Positions 47,201 to 55,834 are shown, counted from the first letter of the stretch. The stretch: DNA of 64,000 bases from Solibacillus isronensis (GCF_023715405.1 NZ_JAMBOC010000001.1:1-64000); one strand, 5' to 3'. Notes: generated by a model not told the origin, from the letters alone. A program made the numbers and translations.

Positions 47201-47405
47201 GTTTGAAGAGGCATGCCGATTTGTGTTTGAACAAGGCTCAGCATCGACATCACTTTTACAACGCCGTTATCATATTGGCTATAATCGAGCAGCTAGATTA
47301 ATCGATATGTTAGAGCGACATGGTTATGTTTCAGAACCAAAAGGAAGCAAACCGAGAGATGTATATATTACAGAAGAAGAGCTGTTTGAGCAATTCGGAG
47401 GCTAA
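44232..47405 (+). CDS. sftA: DNA translocase SftA
   Basis: 1057-aa FtsK/SpoIIIE-family motor that moves trapped chromosome DNA from the closing division septum. Unlike SpoIIIE it has no transmembrane segment. Residues 1-600 are highly acidic (Glu-rich repeats such as EEPIVEE) and may be flexible. The FtsK alpha/beta domain has Walker A GATGSGKSVCINS near 738-750 and DELADLMMM (Walker B). The gamma winged helix ends the protein. ATG 44232 follows GGAAAGAAGTGG; the in-frame ATG 44205 is less likely. B. subtilis order ytpQRS-murC is kept. Confidence 0.95.
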   Translation: MSWIKNKFNKLFKMDSDEEYDEYDDSPKMDEIDQTKQSQAQQNYYEEPDAPKKAFRFPLIEDDYEETVKQENEQRQTTRFYDDDKEELTLPNYLQKHTAKEVYEVEVSGIRDLLERRRKGKGHTNVVHTRDPVRRLPNLKEEREAIRHNKPVRAERTENKQILKPIEIRKRFIPTDVPSPVHGFKKPSSIEKLIEKQQDEKLKNEEHEHKSLIEPEHNETAEQPTEPVDVQPNEEEQQAVTNYEQEIHEPYSEEEIAQTEPLESEPELAPVNEEELIEVENDESIEEDKQPVKEEVLEQRTEAVVEIEDEAEEVVKEEPSVAETISDVQVKHVTIENSTIHIGQLNVEQMPPSEEAIVIEEKKEETDAVQPISTRSRVPFNVVMLKSDKQKLMTKQFVEQQLSMQSKKNKLDEVKQENIMNPVEETNEVHTELEDIVQHEKNDEIEAVKKEAQLSQNEVRPVQENAEIITFNEQVVKHEPTNQYEEETMRVPISTSIGLLERESDIPAKVEELLEVAATTEAVVEEVPETLNVQEVPEIQEVTELPSVEEEEEPIVEETADVKAPSTQEVIAEEAETVIEAPPVKRIPYVKPPLEYLVPPEEMVEDRDWMDEQGENLVEALSHFQVQAQIESIVQGPAVTQFEITVGHGTKVSKVRNLTDDIKLALAAKDIRIDAPIPGKRSIGIEIPNRISRSVRLSEVTESASFKDSDSPLEAALGLDLTGKPVTIDLRKMPHGLIAGATGSGKSVCINSILVSLLYKANPNELKLMLIDPKMVELAPFNHIPHLVSPVITDVKAATAALKWAVEEMERRYELFMHSGARKIEAYNKMCDANGMYAQKLPYLLIVIDELADLMMMSPQDVEDSIVRITQKARAAGIHLIVATQRPSVDVITGLIKSNIPTRIAFSVSSQIDSRTILDSQGAERLLGRGDMLYLGNGMSAPTRIQGTFVTDDEIEEIIEYVREQGEPQYIFKQEELLKRSETIEEQDELFEEACRFVFEQGSASTSLLQRRYHIGYNRAARLIDMLERHGYVSEPKGSKPRDVYITEEELFEQFGG

Positions 47406-47550
47406 AGCACAGCAAGTTGAACAATTAAAAAAATTAGAATTGTCGTTCAATTATCGTAACGTGTATTTAGTGCTATAATGTAGGCATACTTTGAAACAAT
47501 AAATTGATAATTCAATGGGGTCTTCGTATCCTAGGAGGGTTTTATAAATA

Positions 47551-48849
47551 ATGACACGCTATCATTTTACCGGTATTAAAGGTTCAGGCATGAGTTCCCT
47601 GGCGCAAATTCTATTTGATGCAGGAGAGCAAGTTCAAGGTTCCGACTATGAAACATACTATTTTACGGAGCAACCATTACGTGACCGAGGAATAGAAATT
47701 TTAAATTTCGATGAAAACAATATTAAAGAAGGTTTAACAGTTATTGCAGGGAATGCGTTTAATGATGATCATCCAGAATTAGTGCGTGCACGCGAGTTAG
47801 GTGTTGAGGTCATTCGCTATCATAAGTTTTTAGGTGAATACAGCAATCGCTATACTTCAATTGCCATCACAGGTGCACATGGTAAAACGTCTACGACTGG
47901 TTTAATGAGCCATGTTGTAGGCGGTTATATGCCGACATCGTATTTAATCGGTGACGGTACTGGTTCAGGTAAAAAAGATGCTTCATATTTTGTTATGGAA
48001 GCATGTGAATACCGTCGCCACTTTTTAGCGTACCATCCGGATTATGCAATTATGACGAATATCGATTTTGATCATCCGGATTATTTCACAAGTATTGACG
48101 ATGTATACGATGCTTTCCAACAGCTGGCTTTACAAGTGAATAAAGCAATCATTGCCTGCGGAGATGATGAACAGCTTCAGAAAATTCAAGCCAATGTACC
48201 AGTTGTCTACTATGGTTTTGATCCTGCTAATGATTTTTCTGCGCGTAATATCGTAAAAACATCGGAAGGTACGGAATTTGATGTTTATGTACGTAATGAG
48301 TTTTACAGCAAATTCTTTATCCCGCTATTCGGTGACCATACGATTTTAAACTCTTTGGCGGTGATTTCACTTTGTCATTATGAAGGGGTTCCAGCAAAGC
48401 TGATTCAAGAACGCCTTAATACTTATGGCGGTGTAAAACGTCGATTTACTGAAACAAAAGTGGGTAATGCAATTTTAGTGGATGATTATGCACATCATCC
48501 AACAGAAATTGCGGCAACTTTGCAATCAGCGCGACAAAAATATCCAGATCGTGAAGTTGTAGCTGTATTCCAGCCTCATACTTTTACTCGAACTAAAGCA
48601 TTTTTACAAAATTTTGCGGATAGTTTAAGCGGTGCCGACACAACCTACTTATGTGATATTTTTGGTTCAGCACGTGAAAAACAAGGAGAGCTTTCGATTC
48701 ATGATTTAGCAAACTTAATCGATGGCTGTACTGTGTTAACAACCGAAACAGTTGATCAACTTAAAAAACATGAAAATGCCGTATTCCTGTTTATGGGAGC
48801 GGGAGATGTTCATAAATATCAAGATGCCTTTGAAGCAATTTTGAATTAA
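47551..48849 (+). CDS. murC: UDP-N-acetylmuramate--L-alanine ligase MurC
   Basis: 432-aa Mur ligase adding the first amino acid of the peptidoglycan stem peptide. The N-terminal [17 protein letters not shown], the ATP-site [10 protein letters not shown] near residue 109, and [20 protein letters not shown] are the MurC signature. ATG 47551 follows CTAGGAGGG. It sits after sftA, as in Bacillus, and is followed by its own terminator. Confidence 0.97.
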   Translation: MTRYHFTGIKGSGMSSLAQILFDAGEQVQGSDYETYYFTEQPLRDRGIEILNFDENNIKEGLTVIAGNAFNDDHPELVRARELGVEVIRYHKFLGEYSNRYTSIAITGAHGKTSTTGLMSHVVGGYMPTSYLIGDGTGSGKKDASYFVMEACEYRRHFLAYHPDYAIMTNIDFDHPDYFTSIDDVYDAFQQLALQVNKAIIACGDDEQLQKIQANVPVVYYGFDPANDFSARNIVKTSEGTEFDVYVRNEFYSKFFIPLFGDHTILNSLAVISLCHYEGVPAKLIQERLNTYGGVKRRFTETKVGNAILVDDYAHHPTEIAATLQSARQKYPDREVVAVFQPHTFTRTKAFLQNFADSLSGADTTYLCDIFGSAREKQGELSIHDLANLIDGCTVLTTETVDQLKKHENAVFLFMGAGDVHKYQDAFEAILN

Positions 48850-48851
48850 TT

Positions 48852-48894
48852 GAAAAACAGCTTAACCTAGAAGTAAAAGGATAAGCTGTTTTTC
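48852..48894 (+). terminator. Terminator of murC
   Basis: GAAAAACAGCTTA pairs with TAAGCTGTTTTTC across a loop of about 17 nt. Confidence 0.87.
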
Positions 48895-49177
48895 CATACA
48901 TAAAGTGAAACTCCAATCAGCAGGTTGTTGTCTTCATCCCCTAGGGATACGACCAACATCGTGTTGGCCCAAAGCAACCGGATTTTCCGTTAATGCGGGA
49001 CAAATGATAGAACTTCTATTTATAAAGGGTTTTATTCATCAAGAGATTGGGGAATATGAAAGCATGGACAAAATGGCCATTCGCCTTTAGTGAATAAATA
49101 AATAACAAATTAACAGTATTCACGTAAGAAAAGCTTGTATTTCGTGAGGTTTTTTCGGAAAAAATGCTTTTCTAGGA
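48895..49177. other. Intergenic stretch with a nested hairpin but no recognised gene
   Basis: Between the murC terminator and the ytxG promoter. A 61-codon open frame (48905-49090) lacks a ribosome binding site and any recognised similarity. At 49127-49173 AGAAAAGC and GCTTTTCT enclose a second hairpin (TTTTTTC/GGAAAAAA); the purpose is unknown. No tRNA, IS or CRISPR signature was seen. Confidence 0.5.
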
Positions 49178-49204
49178 AAAGGATTGTCGCAATTTTTGTC
49201 GAAT
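49178..49204 (+). promoter_or_regulatory. SigH-type promoter upstream of ytxG
   Basis: AAAGGATTG (-35 region, consensus RNAGGAWWW with one mismatch), 11-bp spacer, GTCGAAT (-10, consensus RNNGAAT). In B. subtilis the ytxGHJ operon has SigH and SigB promoters, so the match is expected by synteny. The start would lie about 15 bp before the ribosome binding site. Confidence 0.7.
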
Positions 49205-49240
49205 GTAATAAATGGAACAAGATAGAGGAGGTTATATTTG

Positions 49241-49750
49241 ATGGAAGTATTACTTTATATTGCGGCATTAGTGGCTGCAATCGGATTTTTAGTCCTATGC
49301 GTAAGTATTGGTATGACATTGTTTTCTGTTAAGAATACATTAAATTCAATTGCGGGAACTGTTGCCGGCATCGAAGGACAAATGGAAGGCATTACACGTG
49401 AGACGACAAGCCTGCTTACAAAAACAAATGCACTGGCAGATGATATTTCAGATAAATCGGAGAAGTTAAATTCAGTAATGCATGCTGTAAAAGGTGTTGG
49501 GGATTCTGTGAATAATTTGAATTCATCAGTTCAACGTATTACAACATCGATTTCAACAGAAGTGCATAAAAACGAAGACAAGATTGCGCAAGTCGTACAA
49601 TGGAGTAATGTAGCGATGGGGATTGCAGACCAATGGCGTCAGCGCAAGCCGATTAATGAAGAAGATATCATTTATACGAGTACTAAAACAAATGAAACAC
49701 CACCAAATTTAGGCCAGAAATCAAAGTTTGGTTTCTTAAAACGCAAGTAA
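49241..49750 (+). CDS. ytxG: DUF948 protein YtxG
   Basis: 169 aa. An N-terminal membrane helix (EVLLYIAALVAAIGFLVLCV) is followed by a long amphipathic region with heptads and many Ser/Thr/Asn (SSVQRITTSISTEVHKNED), and a basic tail KSKFGFLKRK. It matches DUF948/YtxG, a membrane protein of unknown function in a general-stress operon. ATG 49241 follows AGAGGAGG by 9 nt; the adjacent TTG is less likely. Confidence 0.9.
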   Translation: MEVLLYIAALVAAIGFLVLCVSIGMTLFSVKNTLNSIAGTVAGIEGQMEGITRETTSLLTKTNALADDISDKSEKLNSVMHAVKGVGDSVNNLNSSVQRITTSISTEVHKNEDKIAQVVQWSNVAMGIADQWRQRKPINEEDIIYTSTKTNETPPNLGQKSKFGFLKRK

Positions 49751-49790
49751 AAGGGAAAATGACATTCAATAACAAGGGGGAGTTTTTAAA

Positions 49791-50273
49791 ATGGAAGAAA
49801 AACGCGTAAATTATGATTATAACCGATTAAATGATTCGATTTATGATGATGAAAAAGTTCACGTTAAGGATTTTGTTATCGGCGCATTAGTAGGCGGTAT
49901 TGTCGGTGTAGCGACAGCTTTATTACTTACGCCTAAGACAGGCAGTGAAATGCGTAATGATGTTGCGGTACAAGCTGTCACATTAAAGGATAAGAGCATT
50001 GAGCTTTCTGGCACGGCAAAGGAGAAAACGGCACAGCTATCGACGCAATTAAAAGAGCAATCTTCTTCAATTGTTGAAAAAGTGAAAGCGAAAACAGCGA
50101 AACAACCACCAGTTATGGATGATGGAACTGCTTCATCAGAAGGTGAGGAACCATTACCATTGGATAAAATGGTAGATGAAGAAGTACTTGCTGCTGAAGC
50201 TCCGGATCCGGATAGCGTAAATACAGACCCGGATATCGCACCAAACTCAACACGCCATACAGATGTACAATAA
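49791..50273 (+). CDS. ytxH: YtxH family stress protein
   Basis: 160 aa. The N terminus EKVHVKDFVIGALVGGIVGVATALLLTPKTGSEMR is the YtxH domain: a glycine-rich hydrophobic helix followed by the PKTG motif. The remainder is a helical acidic tail. YtxH is a SigB/SigH-regulated membrane-associated protein of unknown role. It is co-transcribed with ytxG; ytxJ, third gene of the Bacillus operon, is absent. It is followed by a strong terminator. Confidence 0.92.
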   Translation: MEEKRVNYDYNRLNDSIYDDEKVHVKDFVIGALVGGIVGVATALLLTPKTGSEMRNDVAVQAVTLKDKSIELSGTAKEKTAQLSTQLKEQSSSIVEKVKAKTAKQPPVMDDGTASSEGEEPLPLDKMVDEEVLAAEAPDPDSVNTDPDIAPNSTRHTDVQ

Positions 50274-50278
50274 TAAGA

Positions 50279-50316
50279 AAAACGGCTCCCCAAAAAATAT
50301 TGGGAGCCGTTTTTTT
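50279..50316. terminator. Bidirectional terminator between ytxH and the FtsA-like gene
   Basis: AACGGCTCCC and GGGAGCCGTT form a 10-bp perfect stem with a 10-nt A/T loop, with a T-run on the plus strand and A-run upstream. Confidence 0.92.
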
Positions 50317-50332
50317 ATTATTCCACAACCGG

Positions 50333-52474
50333 TTAATCGGTAAGCTGAATTTCAAGTTGGTCGCCACCGAATATTTCAGCATCAAATGAAGAAGGCGCAC
50401 CATTACGTAAAATCACAAAAGACCCTTTAAATGACGCAGGAAGCTGCCAGTCGGAAAACCGAAAGACATCTTGATAAATCCATTTGCTTGTATCTTTTTC
50501 GATAATATTAATTGTAGCCCCATTCGGCACTGTTGCTTCACGTTGGACTACTTGACCGTTTACAGAAAACTCACGGGCCACCTTTACAAGTTCGACTTGT
50601 TCATGCTGGAACTCTACAATCGCCTTTTCTTCCAACAACAAATTCAAATGTGCTGCAATTTGTTCAGCTGTAGGTAAATGACGCTGTTCGAATGTAATGA
50701 TATCTCCACTTTGAATAGGGTAATGCAGTTTCCCCGGCTTTCCGTTAATGAAAAGCTGTGATGAAAAATCAGGGAACGATACAGGTTTCCCATCGATATG
50801 AACAAAATATGATTGGAATTGCTGCATATGCACAGAATGGTTCATAGATTTCAATACATCTTCCAACGTTTCGATTGTTTCGACGACAATTAAGTCTCGA
50901 TCCTGTAAAGGTGTATCCAATTTTGCGATTTGACCGTTTACAAATACTTTCGGTTCAATAGTGTATTGCTTTTCTTGAATTATCACAGTTTTTACGGATG
51001 CATGGTCAATAATATCCCCTATAGTAACAGATGCGGCTGTCCCATCTTTTCCGGGAATCAGCTCTATTTGATCTCCATTTTGAATATGGGATTTAATCGA
51101 GGCATTTTCACCATTCAATATGATCTGTGCCGGCTGTCCATGCTCACCTGGCACGAAAACATTTTGACCGTTCACTGTAATCGACAAACCGTGTCCGGGT
51201 TTGCCGTATAATTGTTTTGCTCTGACGTTCGCAGCCAAAAATGCATCACCGACTGTCATTTCTTTCAACTCAAATAGTCGTACAACTTGTTCATTTACTT
51301 GAATTGACATGTAATGGATCGGTGATTTTTGTGCGGCAATTGCAATTCCAATCGGTGTCACAAGCTCAGGTGTTGCAGCAATATGTTGAGCCCGTGTTAA
51401 ATTCTGAATGGCACTCACATCACGTACCGCTACACGGTTAGACGGCAAATTTAATGTTTTGCCGAGCTCTTCCGGCAAGTGGGGTGTTAAACTCCCGCCC
51501 CCAACTAACATGACCGCTTTTGGAGGGGTGTTATTATTTAACCGTAGTATTTCGTCGCCAATGGACTTCGCCAAATTTTCAATTGCTGGATATATTGCCT
51601 TGATTACTTCTTCACGAGGAAAATATTCGTCAAATCCCAAAATATCCTGAATGAGAATTTCCTCACTCGTATGCAATTGGCGCTTTGCCATTTCAGCGAC
51701 CGGAAAGTCCAGCAAATAGTGGTCACTTAAACTTTCGGTAATTTCATCACCAGCAGTCGGCACCATTCCGTATGCTACAACCGTACTTTTGTCTGTAATG
51801 GCAATATCCGAAGTTCCGGCACCAATATCAACAAGTGCCACATTCAAGCGGCGCATGGAAGGAGGAATAAGTACATTAATCGCGGCAATCGGTTCTAACG
51901 TGAGGGCTTCCATTTCCAAATTGGCTCGTTTTAATGCAGCTAGCAATGATTCCACGACAACGCGCGGCAGGAAAGTGGCAATCACTTCAACGGATGCTTC
52001 ATCACCTTGCTGATCGAGGAGGCTCCCAATTTCTTCTCCATCCAAACGGAAATATAAAACGGAATAGCCAACACAATAATAATGGTTATTTTTTGTATCT
52101 TCTTTATGAAGCAATAATTTTTGCTGAGCCTGTTGAACGGCTTGAAGTTCTAAGCGGTTAATATCTTCATCAGTAAAGATCGGTCGGTTTTTAATAGAAA
52201 TGGAAACACTGGCCTGTTCGGTTTTTAATGCACGCCCGGCTGCTGCTACACTCACTTTCTCCAAAGGACCGTGAGTTTCTTCCAATTTCGTCTTAATTTC
52301 CTGTATAAGCTCCGCTACATACAGGACGTTATGTATTTGGCCATCAACCATTGCACGTTCTTTATGTTCTTTTACTAAAATATCGGCGACATGGTATGTA
52401 TCTGTATGCTGCTCTAAAATAATACCGACAACGGAGCGTGTTCCGATATCAAGTGCGAACAATTTGTTTGCCAT
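50333..52474 (-). CDS. FtsA/PilM-type actin-like ATPase with C-terminal tandem NG...GD repeats
   Basis: 713 aa. Residues 1-385 are an FtsA-family actin fold: phosphate-1 motif FALDIGTRSVVG (6-17), SHS2/1C-like subdomain near 70-190, phosphate-2 motif VDIGAGTSDIAI (215-226), adenosine motif VMLVGGGSLTPHL (321-333). FtsA normally ends about 40 residues later in an amphipathic helix. Here residues 395-713 form about five repeats with core hydrophobic-NG-x4-hydrophobic ... GD-x-I-x-hydrophobic (centred near 451, 512, 576, 638, 690), resembling beta-grasp modules. The start is ATG 52474 (AAAGGAAGCG upstream). It lies divergent to aroA, outside any division operon. Confidence 0.8.
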   Translation of the reverse strand: MANKLFALDIGTRSVVGIILEQHTDTYHVADILVKEHKERAMVDGQIHNVLYVAELIQEIKTKLEETHGPLEKVSVAAAGRALKTEQASVSISIKNRPIFTDEDINRLELQAVQQAQQKLLLHKEDTKNNHYYCVGYSVLYFRLDGEEIGSLLDQQGDEASVEVIATFLPRVVVESLLAALKRANLEMEALTLEPIAAINVLIPPSMRRLNVALVDIGAGTSDIAITDKSTVVAYGMVPTAGDEITESLSDHYLLDFPVAEMAKRQLHTSEEILIQDILGFDEYFPREEVIKAIYPAIENLAKSIGDEILRLNNNTPPKAVMLVGGGSLTPHLPEELGKTLNLPSNRVAVRDVSAIQNLTRAQHIAATPELVTPIGIAIAAQKSPIHYMSIQVNEQVVRLFELKEMTVGDAFLAANVRAKQLYGKPGHGLSITVNGQNVFVPGEHGQPAQIILNGENASIKSHIQNGDQIELIPGKDGTAASVTIGDIIDHASVKTVIIQEKQYTIEPKVFVNGQIAKLDTPLQDRDLIVVETIETLEDVLKSMNHSVHMQQFQSYFVHIDGKPVSFPDFSSQLFINGKPGKLHYPIQSGDIITFEQRHLPTAEQIAAHLNLLLEEKAIVEFQHEQVELVKVAREFSVNGQVVQREATVPNGATINIIEKDTSKWIYQDVFRFSDWQLPASFKGSFVILRNGAPSSFDAEIFGGDQLEIQLTD

Positions 52475-52475
52475 A

Positions 52476-52489
52476 TGAAAACGCTTCCT
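52476..52489 (-). promoter_or_regulatory. Consensus cre (CcpA site) in the FtsA-like leader
   Basis: Plus-strand TGAAAACGCTTCCT agrees with TGWAARCGYTWNCW at all 14 positions. It overlaps the ribosome binding region and lies just before the ATG of the FtsA-like gene, a roadblock-type position for that gene. ccpA is 2.3 kb downstream. Confidence 0.65.
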
Positions 52490-52520
52490 TTCTATTATTA
52501 TCACAATATACTTTAACGAG

Positions 52521-52534
52521 TTGAAGCGCTAAAT
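52521..52534 (-). promoter_or_regulatory. Second cre-like box
   Basis: TTGAAGCGCTAAAT matches the cre consensus at 11 of 14 positions, with the central AAGCGCTA intact. It lies 45 bp from the first box, near a possible -35 of the FtsA-like gene and upstream of the aroA promoter. Confidence 0.4.
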
Positions 52535-52543
52535 TAAAAATGC

Positions 52544-52572
52544 GTGACAATCTACAATAGTTTGATTATAAT
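52544..52572 (+). promoter_or_regulatory. SigA promoter of aroA
   Basis: GTGACA and TATAAT separated by 17 bp, about 80 bp before the aroA start codon. Confidence 0.65.
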
Positions 52573-52651
52573 AAGATTATTACTTAAAAATGTATCATAC
52601 TTTTTATTTATCTGAAAGTGCCGGATACGCAAAGAAGAGGGGTAGAGGAAT

Positions 52652-53737
52652 ATGCATCAACAAGATTTAGAAAGCTTACGTAGCCAGATTGACAGCTTGA
52701 ACTTAGAAATTTTACGTTTAATTAATGAACGTGCATCAGTAGTAGAAGAAATTGGTAAGATTAAAGAGAAGCAAGGTGTCAATCGCTATGATCCGTTACG
52801 CGAGCGTCATATGCTTGACTTAATTAAAGAAAACAATAACGGCCCGTTAAATCAAATGACGGTTGATTATATTTTTAAACAAATCTTCAAAACAGCGCTT
52901 AAACAATTAGAAGCAGAAAAGAAAAAAGAATTACTCGTTTCACGTAAAGAAAAGTCAGAAGATACTGTCATTAATGTTAATGGTGAATTAATCGGTACAG
53001 GTGCTCCTTCTTTCGTATTTGGACCATGTGCGGTTGAGTCGTATGAACAAGTTGCTGCAGTAGCTGCAACAATTCAGGAAAAAGGATTAAAATTAATCCG
53101 CGGTGGTGCATACAAACCACGTACATCTCCGTATGATTTCCAAGGCCTAGGTTTGGACGGCCTTAAGATTTTAAAAGATGTTTCTAAAGAATACGGTTTA
53201 GGTGTTATTACAGAAATCGTAACACCTGCTGATTTAGACCATGCATTAGATTACATCGATGTAATTCAAATCGGAGCTCGTAATATGCAAAACTTCGAAT
53301 TATTAAAAGCAGCTGGATCAACGAATAAGCCTGTCTTATTAAAACGCGGTTTAGCAGCGACAATTGATGAGTTCATCCATGCAGCAGAGTACATCATGTC
53401 AAAAGGTAATGAAAACATTATTTTATGTGAACGCGGTATTCGCACATACGAAAAAGCAACTCGTAACACATTAGATATTTCGGCAGTTCCGATTTTAAAA
53501 CAAGAAACACATTTACCGGTTATGGTAGACGTGACGCACTCTACAGGCCGTCGTGATTTATTATTGCCATGTTCAAAAGCTGCAATCGCTATTGGAGCTG
53601 ACGGTGTAATGGCAGAAGTGCATCCAGATCCATCAATCGCATTATCGGATCAGCAACAGCAAATGGATATCCCGACATTCAATGCTTACTACGATGAACT
53701 TTTAAAATTCATGAAACAATACGAAGTGTCAAAATAA
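52652..53737 (+). CDS. aroA: Bifunctional DAHP synthase / chorismate mutase AroA
   Basis: 361 aa. Residues 1-85 form an AroQ-type chorismate mutase helix set ([29 protein letters not shown]). Residues 110-355 form the type I-beta DAHP synthase barrel ([40 protein letters not shown]). It starts the shikimate pathway and, through chorismate, supplies the men genes and aromatic amino acids. In Bacillus the mutase domain provides feedback inhibition. Promoter GTGACA-TATAAT upstream; terminator downstream. Confidence 0.97.
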   Translation: MHQQDLESLRSQIDSLNLEILRLINERASVVEEIGKIKEKQGVNRYDPLRERHMLDLIKENNNGPLNQMTVDYIFKQIFKTALKQLEAEKKKELLVSRKEKSEDTVINVNGELIGTGAPSFVFGPCAVESYEQVAAVAATIQEKGLKLIRGGAYKPRTSPYDFQGLGLDGLKILKDVSKEYGLGVITEIVTPADLDHALDYIDVIQIGARNMQNFELLKAAGSTNKPVLLKRGLAATIDEFIHAAEYIMSKGNENIILCERGIRTYEKATRNTLDISAVPILKQETHLPVMVDVTHSTGRRDLLLPCSKAAIAIGADGVMAEVHPDPSIALSDQQQQMDIPTFNAYYDELLKFMKQYEVSK

Positions 53738-53747
53738 ACATTAATAA

Positions 53748-53780
53748 GCCCATGTTGAGTCAATTCAACATGGGCCTTTA
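53748..53780 (+). terminator. Terminator of aroA
   Basis: GCCCATGTTGA pairs with TCAACATGGGC across a 6-nt loop, followed by CTTTAT. Confidence 0.85.
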
Positions 53781-53867
53781 TGTATTTCTGCATGTTTTAA
53801 TTTGACGAATAGTAGTGTAATAAATTACAATTTTTTCTAAATACCTTATATAAGGGGGAATGACATA

Positions 53868-54626
53868 GTGCAAAAAATTGCGTTAATCACGGGGGCTGCA
53901 CAAGGAATCGGCTTTGAAATTGCTAAAGAGCTTTCAAACAATGGGATGACAGTTATTATTTCAGATAAAAATGAAGAAAGACTGAAAGAAGCAATTACAG
54001 AACGACCGGATTTAAAGTATTTACTTTGTGATGTCAGCGATGAAGACCAAATTAAAGAAACAATCGATACAGTTATTTCGCAGTTTGGTGCACTACATGT
54101 CATGATCAACAATGCTGGTTTCCAACATGTATCCATAATAGAGGAATTTGATACGGAAGTTTTTGAATTGATGCAGAAAGTAATGGTTGTAGGGCCTTTT
54201 ATTTTTATGAAGTATGCATTACCTATTATGAAACAGCAAAACTTTGGCAGAATAATTAACATTGCGTCCATCAATGGTTTGGTCGGTTTTGCAGGGAAAG
54301 CCGGCTATAATACCGCTAAACATGGTGTTATTGGTTTAACTAAAGTAGCAGCACTTGAAACGGCAGCAAACGGAATTACAGTAAATGCAATTTGTCCCGG
54401 CTATGTTGATACGAAATTAGTTAGAAATCAATTTCAGGATTTAGCGAAAACACGGAATATAGCGGTTGAAGATGTATTGGAGCAAGTACTCTATCCTTTA
54501 GTGCCACAAAAGCGCTTAATTGATGTTTCCGAAATTGCAGCGTTAGTCATCTATTTATGCAGTGATGCAGCAAAAGGGATGACAGGACAGGCGGTTGTAT
54601 TGGATGGAGGATACACCGTTCAATAA
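53868..54626 (+). CDS. 3-Hydroxybutyrate dehydrogenase (SDR family)
   Basis: 252 aa. Cofactor motif TGAAQGIG at residues 8-15, structural NNAG, active-site S-x-Y-x-K as GRIINIASINGLVGFAGKAGYNTAKHG, and CPGYVDTKLV. The best fit is the NAD-dependent D-3-hydroxybutyrate dehydrogenase subgroup, which oxidises 3-hydroxybutyrate to acetoacetate, but SDR specificity cannot be fixed by eye. GTG start at 53868, after AAGGGGG. Monocistronic, placed between aroA and ccpA, where B. subtilis has no such gene. Confidence 0.8.
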   Translation: MQKIALITGAAQGIGFEIAKELSNNGMTVIISDKNEERLKEAITERPDLKYLLCDVSDEDQIKETIDTVISQFGALHVMINNAGFQHVSIIEEFDTEVFELMQKVMVVGPFIFMKYALPIMKQQNFGRIINIASINGLVGFAGKAGYNTAKHGVIGLTKVAALETAANGITVNAICPGYVDTKLVRNQFQDLAKTRNIAVEDVLEQVLYPLVPQKRLIDVSEIAALVIYLCSDAAKGMTGQAVVLDGGYTVQ

Positions 54627-54833
54627 AAAAATAGCGAATTTAAACAAGTGCTATCGTGTTGATATCACACTTTTTGAATATTTTAAGACAATTGATGAAA
54701 AAACCAGGTATTCACTAGGTTTTAGATTGAAAATAGAAATGAAAATATTATATGATGAAGCTATACATAACAATTAGTTCTACTAGTCGTTTATAAAAAT
54801 TTATATCACTAAGATAAAAAGGGGGAGAAACTT

Positions 54834-55832
54834 TTGACTGTCACAATTTATGATGTTGCACGTGAGGCGAATGTATCAATGGCAACCGTATCTCGCGTAG
54901 TAAATGGAAATCAAAATGTTAAGCCTGCGACAAGAAAAAAAGTGTTGGAAGTGATTGAGCGTCTCGAATATCGTCCAAATGCAGTAGCACGTGGCTTAGC
55001 AAGTAAAAAAACAACATCAGTAGGAGTCATCATCCCTGATATTTCGAATAATTTAAATGCTGAGCTTGCACGAGGCATTGAAGATATTGCGACAATGTAC
55101 CGCTATAATATTATTTTAGCAAATTCAGATCAAAATGAAGAAAAAGAGTTGTCTTTACTTGATACGATGCTAGGAAAGCAAGTTGACGGTATTGTGATGA
55201 TGAGTGAAGAGGTAACTGAAAATATCCAGCGCGCAGTGGAAGCTTGTCCAGTACCGATTGTATTGGCAGGTTCTATCAGTTCTACTGAAAAAGTAGCTTC
55301 TGTAAACATTGATTATTATAATGCGGCATTTGAAGCTGTAGAAACACTTATTAATAATGGACATATGAGAATTGCATTTGTCTCAGGTCCATTACAGTAT
55401 ACAGTGAATGGTCAGCATAAACTTGTAGCCTATAAAGATGCTCTTGAAAAAGCAAACATTGAAATAGACGATGCTTTAATTGTTGCCGGAGATGGCTCTT
55501 ATGATGACGGATTGGAAAGCTGGGCGAGTTTAAGTGAACTACAGCAACCGCCTACAGCCATTTTTGTCGGGAATGATGAGCTTGCAATTGGACTAGTACA
55601 TGGCATTCAAGATAGCGAAAAAAATGTACCCAATGATGTTGAAATCATCAGCTTCGAAAATTCAAAACTAGCGCGCATGGTACGACCAAGACTTACAAGT
55701 GTTGTATTGCCTTTATACGATATTGGAGCAGTCGCAATGCGCTTATTAACGAAGTATATGAACAAAGAGGAAGTTGAACAGCAACATGTCATCTTACCTC
55801 ACCGCATAGAAAAGCGTGGTTCGAGTAAATAA
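54834..55832 (+). CDS. ccpA: Catabolite control protein A CcpA
   Basis: 332-aa LacI-family regulator. The [26 protein letters not shown] and hinge [14 protein letters not shown] match Bacillus CcpA. With Ser46-phosphorylated HPr it binds cre sites and controls carbon-source genes. The start is TTG 54834 with GGGGGAG upstream. It stands after aroA and the dehydrogenase and before acuC, as in B. subtilis. Cre sites visible in this window are listed near 52476-52534. Confidence 0.96.
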   Translation: MTVTIYDVAREANVSMATVSRVVNGNQNVKPATRKKVLEVIERLEYRPNAVARGLASKKTTSVGVIIPDISNNLNAELARGIEDIATMYRYNIILANSDQNEEKELSLLDTMLGKQVDGIVMMSEEVTENIQRAVEACPVPIVLAGSISSTEKVASVNIDYYNAAFEAVETLINNGHMRIAFVSGPLQYTVNGQHKLVAYKDALEKANIEIDDALIVAGDGSYDDGLESWASLSELQQPPTAIFVGNDELAIGLVHGIQDSEKNVPNDVEIISFENSKLARMVRPRLTSVVLPLYDIGAVAMRLLTKYMNKEEVEQQHVILPHRIEKRGSSK

Positions 55833-55834
55833 CA

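Noticed and set aside
48905..49090. 61-aa plus-strand ORF after murC
   Set aside because: No ribosome binding site and no recognisable similarity; kept only as part of the intergenic note.
54595..54777. 60-aa ORF after the dehydrogenase
   Set aside because: Starts inside the dehydrogenase in another frame with no ribosome binding site.
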